A DNA stretch of 64,000 nt from an uncultured Lachnospiraceae bacterium (GTDB lineage Bacteria > Bacillota > Clostridia > Lachnospirales > Lachnospiraceae), in the NCBI GenBank assembly GCA_934432595.1, contig CAKRYR010000002.1, forward strand, positions 62,001 through 126,000. Reading direction: 5' to 3'. Below, one piece after another: positions 42,444 to 50,025 of this stretch. Positions within the stretch are counted from its first letter, which is position 1. Each line of letters opens with the position of its first letter. The position numbers were made by a program, and so were the translations under genes. The notes beneath the pieces were generated by a model. It had not been told where the DNA came from and ran no database searches. It was given only the letters and a program-made list of their open reading frames with translations.

Positions 42444-44264
42444 ATGAATAAGGCGTTGACAAAGAAAGTGTGTATTGCTATGTCTATTTTACTAGTTGGA
42501 GGAACAGTTGTTGTATTAGGTACAAGTGGGAAAATTGTTAGTAGAGCAGCTAGTACCGATACGAATGGAAGTGTAGTTACTATTGATGAGTATAATTCGA
42601 GTAATAAGTCAGAGAAGGTTGGACATGGATACAATGCTTTGACTGGAGATTATACTAAGATGCAAGGCATAAATGATAACAATTTTATTTTCTCAAAAAG
42701 AAGTGCTGACAGTTCTAAGGATAAGGTTATTGAAGATACAAAGGTTAGTGTTGATACAGGATATTCTAATGGTAGATCATATATTGTAAGCGGTAGAAAT
42801 TCTAGTGAGTTTCTTAATTCACTAAAGAGTGAGTTTAATTCTTCTATAGATGCTAGTCTAAGTGGTGATTTATCTCCATTAAGTATGAAAATGTTCTTAA
42901 ATGTTAATGCGAAGTTTGATGGTCAAGTTAAATCAGGTAAGGTATGTGAGTATATTAAAGCTATTAAAGAACCTGTAGTTGCTTCAGTTAGCTGGAACCT
43001 TAAGGAAAGTCAATATTTTGATTATCTAGATGATGATTTCATAAGTGATTTGCTTAATATGGAGCCAGAGAAATTATTTAAAAAATATGGAACACATTTC
43101 TTTAGAAGTTATTTGCTTGGTGGAAGACTTGAGATAAATGCTATGATTACTTCTGATACTAATGAACAACTTACAACAGTAAGTTCTAGTTTTAAGAGTT
43201 CTATTAAAGCAGATGGTAAGGTAGATAATAATGATGTGAGTGTTAGTGATGAGAATTCATCAAGTATTGAGATTACTGATAAAGATACTTTAGCTGCTTC
43301 AGATATTAAGACAGATGCACAATATTATGGTGGTAAAGAAGCAGATTTTGATGCATACGCTGATTTACTTGCTAGTAAAGTATTAGGAAAGAATGATAAG
43401 AATACTACAAATAATGTTTCTTGCAGTTCTATTTATAAGGATTGGGTTATATCTGTTGAAGAGGAACCAACTTTAATCGATATCTATGATGAGAATTCTT
43501 TATATCCAATATGGGATTTATTACTTAAGTTCCCAGATGATTATGAGACAATGTCTAAAGAAGAATTATTAGCAAGAAGGACTAAATTAGAAGAGACATT
43601 TAATACATTAAAAGAACAATATGATAAAGATATTAAGAATCAAGTAGATAGTATTCAAAATAAGGAAACTAAGTCTAATATAGGTACAACCCTTACGGGT
43701 GTTAAGGCAAGCAGCTCATATGATTATAAGGCTACTTTGGATGAGAAGATAGCAAGTGTTCATAATGGATATAAGCTTGGAGATATATGTATAACTAATT
43801 CTCATAGAAATTATGATGAGGAGGATACTATTTCTTTAACTGATAATAAGTTTAAGATTGTATATAATATGACGCAAGATAAGACAAACTTGCCAACAGG
43901 AGATTTAGAGGGTGTGTTTAATCATTCAATTATTTCAGACATTATACCAACTATGAATATAAATGGATATGGAGATATATTTAAGTATCAGTCTTTAAGA
44001 AAAGGAGCTTCATATGTTCAAGTTAAGTACAAGAATTCAACTACTCCTGAACCGGTAAAGAAGACAAATATATTTAAATCCATTAATAAGGGACAATCCA
44101 TCATTCTTTTTGAGTCGGATGCAGCAGATGTATATAGTAATGGAGGCGTTGAAAGTATTGAGGTTCTTGTTTTGTATGAAACAAAGATTATTTATAATAG
44201 GAATTTGAATAAACCTATTAAATACTGTAAATGGCTTGAAAAAGGTAGTGTTCTTATCAAATAG
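42444..44264 (+). CDS. Secreted MACPF-domain pore-forming-like protein
   Basis: About 606 residues. Signal peptide at 1-35 (hydrophobic SILLVGGTVVVLG, cleavage near SRAAS). The MACPF signature is KKYGTHFFRSYLLGG (Tyr215-Gly-Thr-His218 to Gly226-Gly227), flanked by Ser/Asp/Lys-rich stretches that would be the membrane-inserting helices. The central part has a coiled-coil-like helix (about 380-420) and the C-terminus a beta-rich unknown domain. MACPF proteins oligomerise into membrane pores; some act in host or competitor interaction, others do not lyse. ATG at 42444 follows GGAGG; own promoter and terminator. Confidence 0.82.
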   Translation: MNKALTKKVCIAMSILLVGGTVVVLGTSGKIVSRAASTDTNGSVVTIDEYNSSNKSEKVGHGYNALTGDYTKMQGINDNNFIFSKRSADSSKDKVIEDTKVSVDTGYSNGRSYIVSGRNSSEFLNSLKSEFNSSIDASLSGDLSPLSMKMFLNVNAKFDGQVKSGKVCEYIKAIKEPVVASVSWNLKESQYFDYLDDDFISDLLNMEPEKLFKKYGTHFFRSYLLGGRLEINAMITSDTNEQLTTVSSSFKSSIKADGKVDNNDVSVSDENSSSIEITDKDTLAASDIKTDAQYYGGKEADFDAYADLLASKVLGKNDKNTTNNVSCSSIYKDWVISVEEEPTLIDIYDENSLYPIWDLLLKFPDDYETMSKEELLARRTKLEETFNTLKEQYDKDIKNQVDSIQNKETKSNIGTTLTGVKASSSYDYKATLDEKIASVHNGYKLGDICITNSHRNYDEEDTISLTDNKFKIVYNMTQDKTNLPTGDLEGVFNHSIISDIIPTMNINGYGDIFKYQSLRKGASYVQVKYKNSTTPEPVKKTNIFKSINKGQSIILFESDAADVYSNGGVESIEVLVLYETKIIYNRNLNKPIKYCKWLEKGSVLIK

Positions 44265-44333
44265 AAAGAAATAACAGGAAAGAAAGGTTTTATATATAAT
44301 TAATTTTCGTATAAGAGGATTGGCACCCTAATA

Positions 44334-44382
44334 AATAGGATATAACTTGATAATATTATCTTGTTATATCCTATTTCTATTT
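44334..44382. terminator. Bidirectional terminator
   Basis: 13-bp stem (44334-44346 with 44363-44375) between the converging MACPF and HEPN genes, followed by T-rich sequence. Confidence 0.75.
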
Positions 44383-44410
44383 TTTAAGAAAGAAGAAGTT
44401 ATCTTAATTA

Positions 44411-44815
44411 TTAGCCTATCATATCCTTTAAATCAATGTAGTTTCTTACTAAAGTGTATAGAAGCTTTGCCTCATTTAGTCGAGTCTCTGCCTCTTCTTT
44501 TGTAGTTGTGTGCATATCTTCAAAGGCTATTTTCTCATACATACAATGGGCGTTCTGAAGTAATTCACCAACTCTATTATCGAAAACTTTACTTGCAACA
44601 TATGTTTTGTAGAAAGTATCAAATATTTCATTATAAGTTTTAGGTGTTAAGTTATTTAATCCATTAAGTGCATTTACAGTATCAAATACACTAAAGCAAG
44701 ATAGTATGATTGAATCACTATACATTTCTTTTTTTAATAATAATTCTGCACTTTCAATATGAGAGTTTGCTTTATTTTGTCTATAGGAGCATAGTTCTTT
44801 AGTATTTTTATCCAT
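44411..44815 (-). CDS. HEPN-domain (UPF0332-like) protein
   Basis: 134 residues, all helical: SHIESAELLLKKEMYSDSI and CFSVFDTVNAL match the start of UPF0332-type HEPN domains, and EEAETRLNEAKLLYTLVRNYI matches the end. HEPN proteins are often RNase toxins paired with a nucleotidyltransferase antitoxin, but no partner gene is adjacent. The Rx4-6H catalytic motif is not seen in the usual place, so it may be a non-catalytic member. GGAGG precedes the ATG. Confidence 0.75.
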   Translation of the reverse strand: MDKNTKELCSYRQNKANSHIESAELLLKKEMYSDSIILSCFSVFDTVNALNGLNNLTPKTYNEIFDTFYKTYVASKVFDNRVGELLQNAHCMYEKIAFEDMHTTTKEEAETRLNEAKLLYTLVRNYIDLKDMIG

Positions 44816-45104
44816 GATTAACCTCCATATTTATATTATTAGCTTAGAATTTCCTATACAATATCTATAATAATCTAATACTTATGGAATATCGAATAGT
44901 TTTGTAAAAAAATTAAGGTGTCATTGAAAAATAATATAAACAAATTTGAATTGTGTAAAATACTAATCTGATTAGTACCAATTCTAAAATATTAGAAATC
45001 TTTTACAAATACTGTATTTTACTGTTGACAAAAGGAAAAACCAGGAGTAACATATGCGATACATAGGTTGAAATAAAAGATTGTGGTATTAATTGGAGGT
45101 GTAC

Positions 45105-45776
45105 ATGAGATTTAAGTTTACAAATAATCTTTGTTTTAATTTATTGGCATTTGTTGTTGCTTTTATAGTAATAACAAATGCTAATATTATTGTATCATAT
45201 GGTGCGGATAATTTTGCTATATATAAGGATAAAACAACTTCTTATAAGGGAGTTAAGACTTCATTAAAAAAGGTGGGGACTGCTAAAGGTGATGGCAAGA
45301 GAATGAAAGGAGTTTATCCTACAAGAAAAGGGGTTATTCTTGTTACTGCAACTGGTAAGATTGCCAATGTTGTTGGCCATTCGGCTATAATATATTCTTC
45401 GGGTTATGTTGTGGAGTCTGTCAAGAAAGGCGTTATTATAGGTCGTAATAATTGGAAGACAAAGAAGGCTAATATGGCAGCAGTTACTGTTCGTGGAACA
45501 ACTACTAAGCAAGATGCTAAGGTAAGTGATTGGTGTCGAAAACAGAAAGGTAAGAAGTATAATTTTGATTATTATAATATTAAGAAAGTGAAAGAATATT
45601 ATTGTTCACAGTTAATCTGGGCAGGTTTTAAAAATCTATATAAGATTGATTTGAATACAAAGGCATATGACTTAGGCAAGAAGCGTGCAATTGGACCTTA
45701 TGAATTTGTTAGAAAATCATCTTCTGTTATTTTTCCAATATATTTTCAAAAATGGAATAGGAATGATGTGACGTAA
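45105..45776 (+). CDS. YiiX-like permuted papain-fold secreted protein
   Basis: About 223 residues. Signal or membrane helix at 12-32. Permuted papain (NlpC/P60-like, YiiX) layout: His92 in VGHSAIIY, Glu104 in VVESV, and Cys167 late in the chain in YYCSQLIWAG. Such proteins are peptidases or lipid amidases. ATG at 45105 lies behind GGAGG. Function on cell wall or lipid is not decidable. Confidence 0.8.
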   Translation: MRFKFTNNLCFNLLAFVVAFIVITNANIIVSYGADNFAIYKDKTTSYKGVKTSLKKVGTAKGDGKRMKGVYPTRKGVILVTATGKIANVVGHSAIIYSSGYVVESVKKGVIIGRNNWKTKKANMAAVTVRGTTTKQDAKVSDWCRKQKGKKYNFDYYNIKKVKEYYCSQLIWAGFKNLYKIDLNTKAYDLGKKRAIGPYEFVRKSSSVIFPIYFQKWNRNDVT

Positions 45777-45880
45777 ATTATAAAGTTAATTTCAACCTAT
45801 GTATTTACTATTTGCACGAGTATATTTTGTGCTGAGATTTGGGACAAGTGTAAAAAAATTGTTTATATGAAAGGAATTAT

Positions 45881-47005
45881 ATGCAGAGAAGGATAGTTAT
45901 ATCATTAGGTTTACTAGTAAGTATATTTGTACTCATTTTACTACTAATGGGATGTGATAGGGATAGTATTAAGTTAAAGACGGATTGTATTGGGGTTATA
46001 GAGACGGCAGATAATTATAAATATTCAGGGATTAGTTGGTATGATAATCATTTGAATTATGTGGGATGTAAGAAAATATCTATACCTAATATGACTAGTA
46101 CAGTTAATAAGACAATTAAGAAGGGTGATAAAGTATATTTAATAAGTAATGATACAGGTAAAACATCAACAAAAAGTAAGGTGGTTATAATCAATATGAA
46201 ATCCAATGGGAATTATAAAGTATATAATTCGTCAAGATATATTAATGATATGGTAGTTGATAAAGATTTATACACAATAAGTAGTGAATATCTGGGGATA
46301 AATGTCTCATTTATTGATAAGATTGGGGATAAAAATAAAAAAATCGCAACGTTGAAGATAGATGGAGTTGTATTAAGTAAGATATATGCTTATAAAGGGT
46401 TATTGTACCTTACTGGATTTGGATATGATGATCAGGATAGAGTATTTTCTAAAATGTTTGTGGTAGATTCTTCGAGTATGAGGATAGTGAAGAGTATGGA
46501 TATAAGTAGTTTGGTTGTGGATGTTACTGATATGCATGTATTTGATAATTGGTTGTATATAGGTGGAAGAACTAAGGCGAACTGTAAAGGGGAAGAAGTG
46601 GAAAATAGGTCATTAGTGAAAATGAATTTAGATACCTATGAAATGGATGATATATATATTGGTGATATAGTTGGACAATTTATAGAGGGTGTGCAATCAG
46701 ATGAGGGAAAATATATAATGTTTAGCAATTATGATGTAGTATTTGATAAAGGAGATAGTATATATAGAGTAGATTTAAAGTCTAATAAAGTAAAGAAGCA
46801 GCAGGTGGCAGATATAGTTAGGGATGTTATAGTTGATAGAAAATGTATGTATATTATGGGAGAGAAATATTTATGCAAGTATACTTGGAAAAACGATATG
46901 GATTTTTGGGAAAGTAATGGTAACTTAATTAAAAAAGTTAAGCTAAATCGGATATTTAATAATAGATATAGTGTTCATACTTGTTTTATTGTGTATTTTC
47001 TGTAA
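45881..47005 (+). CDS. Lipoprotein of unknown function, beta-propeller-like
   Basis: 374 residues. N-terminal lipoprotein signal ending LLLMGCDRD. The rest is composed of repeated beta-strand blocks with aromatic or Asp/Gly turns (for example LYTISSEYLG, LLYLTGFGYDD, LYIGGRTK, MYIMGEKYL) at 40-55 residue intervals, suggesting a propeller. No catalytic motif. AAAGGAA before the ATG. It may be cotranscribed with the YiiX-like gene, as no terminator is evident between them. Confidence 0.65.
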   Translation: MQRRIVISLGLLVSIFVLILLLMGCDRDSIKLKTDCIGVIETADNYKYSGISWYDNHLNYVGCKKISIPNMTSTVNKTIKKGDKVYLISNDTGKTSTKSKVVIINMKSNGNYKVYNSSRYINDMVVDKDLYTISSEYLGINVSFIDKIGDKNKKIATLKIDGVVLSKIYAYKGLLYLTGFGYDDQDRVFSKMFVVDSSSMRIVKSMDISSLVVDVTDMHVFDNWLYIGGRTKANCKGEEVENRSLVKMNLDTYEMDDIYIGDIVGQFIEGVQSDEGKYIMFSNYDVVFDKGDSIYRVDLKSNKVKKQQVADIVRDVIVDRKCMYIMGEKYLCKYTWKNDMDFWESNGNLIKKVKLNRIFNNRYSVHTCFIVYFL

Positions 47006-47083
47006 AAAAGTTGTAATTTTTCTGAAAAATTATTATACTAGATATATGGAGAATTGTAAGGAGAGGCAAATATAGGAGACATT

Positions 47084-48127
47084 ATGAGATTTATACATAT
47101 TGCAGATGTTCACTTGGGGATGAAACCAGATAGTGGCTATCCTTGGAGTGACAAAAGAGCTAGTGAGATTTTTGAAACATTTACAAAAATTATAGATATA
47201 TGTAACGAAGATAACATTGAGTTATTAATTATCGCAGGTGACTTGTTTCACAAGCAACCTTCTGAACAAGAATTAAAGGAAGTTAATTATGTGTTATCTA
47301 AGTTAGTGAATACTCAAGTTGTATTAATGGCGGGAAATCATGATTATGCACCAACAGGATCAAACTTTCAAAAGTTTGTATGGAATGATAATGTACATAT
47401 GTTTTCAAATGGTAAGACGGAGAGTATATTGCTAGAGGATTTAAATGCAGAAATTTATGGATTTAGTTATAATGATAGAAATATAATAATTCCAAGATAT
47501 GATGATTTGCAACCATTTGATAATAGTAGGATAAATATATTAGTTGGACATGGTGGAGAGCCTGATAATATACCAATTGATTTTAATAAATTACAGAATT
47601 CAATGTTTGATTATGTAGCATTAGGTCATATTCATAAACCTAATATTATAGGAGATAAGGTGGCTTATTCTGGCTCATTAGAACCTTTAGATAGAACTGA
47701 GACTGGAGAGCATGGATATATTCTAGGTGAGGTTGAACTAGGTAAATGTATTATTCAACATATTCCTTTTTCTATTAGAGAATACGTTCATATAAGAGAA
47801 ACGGTAGATTCTAGTGTTACTAATGGATGCTTGTTGGATATGATAAAAAGTGATATATATGAAAATGGCAAAGATAATATATTTGTTATTACTATAGATG
47901 GTTATAGGGCAGTAGATTTACAGTTTGATTGTGAGATATTGAAGGATAGTTATAATATTATTGAGATAATAGATGAATCTTTACCAGATTATGATTTTAG
48001 AAAATTATATGAGGATAATATAGATAATATTATAGGAATGTATATCAGTAAGATAAATGGTATGGATATACAAGAAGATATGAAGAATAGGGCTCTATAT
48101 CTTGGAATAGAGGCATTGATGAAATAA
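47084..48127 (+). CDS. YhaO/SbcD-family metallophosphoesterase
   Basis: 347 residues. Calcineurin-like nuclease motifs in order: FIHIADVHLG, IIAGDLFHK, LMAGNHDY, LVGHGGEP and ALGHIHKP. These match the SbcD/Mre11/YhaO group. The next gene encodes the SbcC/YhaN-like ATPase 29 bases on, so the two should form a nuclease-ATPase complex for processing DNA ends. The protein is shorter than B. subtilis YhaO. Confidence 0.9.
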   Translation: MRFIHIADVHLGMKPDSGYPWSDKRASEIFETFTKIIDICNEDNIELLIIAGDLFHKQPSEQELKEVNYVLSKLVNTQVVLMAGNHDYAPTGSNFQKFVWNDNVHMFSNGKTESILLEDLNAEIYGFSYNDRNIIIPRYDDLQPFDNSRINILVGHGGEPDNIPIDFNKLQNSMFDYVALGHIHKPNIIGDKVAYSGSLEPLDRTETGEHGYILGEVELGKCIIQHIPFSIREYVHIRETVDSSVTNGCLLDMIKSDIYENGKDNIFVITIDGYRAVDLQFDCEILKDSYNIIEIIDESLPDYDFRKLYEDNIDNIIGMYISKINGMDIQEDMKNRALYLGIEALMK

Positions 48128-48156
48128 TTCTTAAGGAGATTTAAGGCAGGAATAAT

Positions 48157-49965
48157 ATGGTTATCAAAGAGTTGAAGATGAAGAATTTCGGTAAATTTAC
48201 ATATAAGGATATCGAACTTCGTGACGGAATTAATATTGTATATGGTAATAATGAATCGGGTAAATCAACTGTACACTCTTTTATTAGAGGAATGTTGTTT
48301 GGTTTAGAGAAGAAAAGAGGACGTGCAAGTAAAGATAATTTGTATGAAAGATATAAACCTTGGGAGGGTAATACGTTATTTTCGGGTTATATGAAGATTG
48401 AGGATAATGGTGAAGTATACGATTTGTCTAGAGTATTTACCCAAGAAGAAAAGAAAATAGAATGTGTTAAGGAAAGTAATGGAGAAGAATGCGTTGTAGA
48501 CGATAAACCAGGATTTTTGGCAGATATAACAGAGAATAAATATCGTAATACTATAAGTAATGAACAGACTAAAGTTAGAGTTGATAAAGATTTGGCAAGT
48601 GAACTTAAGAATTATATTGCTAATCTTTCAACTTCAAAGGATAGAGAAGTGGATGTCTCTACCGCCCTTAGCGATCTTAATCAACGCAAAAGAGAAGTAC
48701 TTAAGAAGACTACTGCTAAAGAAATAGATGAATTGACAAAGCAAGTAGATAGAGATATAGCAGAAGAAAAGAAGCTTAGTCAATTGATAAAGGAGTTAGA
48801 TAAATCTAATAAGGAACTTGTAAATGAGACTAAGACTAAGGAAGAAGAAAGTATACGAATTATTAGACAGTATGTTGAAGAATATGATGGCATTAAGGCA
48901 GAGTATGGCGAACTTAAAGATTTAGAATATGAAAAACGTATGCTTAGTGATATAGATGAGAAGGTAGATAGTAGTAGCAAGGCAGTTGCAGATAAAATCT
49001 TTTCATTTGGAAGTATTGGTGTTGTTAGTTTTGTAATATTGATTATTTTAATAACTATGGGGCTTAATACTACATCGATTATGATCTCTGTGGGAGTATT
49101 GGCAGTAGGTTTATTTACTACATATTTTCTAAATGATAAAGTTACTTCAATGCTTGTTAAGAAAGAATGTGAGCGTAACATTCAACAGGAAAAAGGTGCT
49201 AGAGAAGAGAAGGATAGAGTAAATGCTCTTATTTCTGAAAAGCAAAACATAATATTGGAATATGCTAGGAGAGTATGTCCTCTTAATAATATTGATGATG
49301 AGGAAATGCTAAAGTTAGATAAAGAAGTTAGCATATTAAAGAATCAGATTGAAGGTCATATTTTACAAAAAGAAAAACAAGATGATGAGATGAAACTTGC
49401 CATTGAGAAATTGAATTGGCAGATTAACCTTCTAGAGAGTGATAGTGAATCTAGAGAAGATAGAAGAAAGAATCTTGAAGAATTAAAAGTTTTACTTAAT
49501 AAAGAAAAGAATGAAGTAGATGCATTAAATATTGCAATAGATACAATTGATGAATTATCTAAGACTATACATTTGAGTGTAAGTGGTGACTTGAATAATT
49601 TGATTTCAAAGTATTGCGAGAAATTAACTGAAGGTAAATATTCTAAGGTACGTGTAGGAGATCAATTTAATATAAGTGTATATGGTAACGATAGATATAT
49701 AGATATAGATAGATTGAGTGTAGGAACTGTAGAGCAGGTATATCTTGCCGTTAGATTGGCTGTGGCAGAGATGTTTTGGAATGATAGACATTTGCCGATA
49801 CTATTAGATGAAAGTTTCGCTTTTTATGACAAAGAAAGGCTTAGAGCAACTCTTAGAGCTTTATCTAAAACGGAAAATAGACAAGTCATTATATTTACAT
49901 GTAATACAAGAGAGGCAACAATACTTGAAGAAGAAAACATAGAGTATAACTATGTTGAATTATAA
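48157..49965 (+). CDS. YhaN/SbcC-like SMC-type ATPase with membrane hairpin
   Basis: 602 residues. N-terminal Walker A GNNESGKST, C-terminal signature LSVGTVEQVYLAVR and Walker B LPILLDESF with FYD. Two coiled-coil arms (about 180-265 and 330-460) are joined not by a zinc hook but by two hydrophobic helices (about 285-330), so the tip is probably in the membrane. B. subtilis YhaN, about 960 residues, has the same idea with longer arms. Partner of the upstream phosphoesterase. Confidence 0.87.
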   Translation: MVIKELKMKNFGKFTYKDIELRDGINIVYGNNESGKSTVHSFIRGMLFGLEKKRGRASKDNLYERYKPWEGNTLFSGYMKIEDNGEVYDLSRVFTQEEKKIECVKESNGEECVVDDKPGFLADITENKYRNTISNEQTKVRVDKDLASELKNYIANLSTSKDREVDVSTALSDLNQRKREVLKKTTAKEIDELTKQVDRDIAEEKKLSQLIKELDKSNKELVNETKTKEEESIRIIRQYVEEYDGIKAEYGELKDLEYEKRMLSDIDEKVDSSSKAVADKIFSFGSIGVVSFVILIILITMGLNTTSIMISVGVLAVGLFTTYFLNDKVTSMLVKKECERNIQQEKGAREEKDRVNALISEKQNIILEYARRVCPLNNIDDEEMLKLDKEVSILKNQIEGHILQKEKQDDEMKLAIEKLNWQINLLESDSESREDRRKNLEELKVLLNKEKNEVDALNIAIDTIDELSKTIHLSVSGDLNNLISKYCEKLTEGKYSKVRVGDQFNISVYGNDRYIDIDRLSVGTVEQVYLAVRLAVAEMFWNDRHLPILLDESFAFYDKERLRATLRALSKTENRQVIIFTCNTREATILEEENIEYNYVEL

Positions 49966-50025
49966 ATTGTAACGGTAGATTGTATTTGGGGACTTATTAA
50001 TAGGTGCCATTAAGGAGGCTAATCT

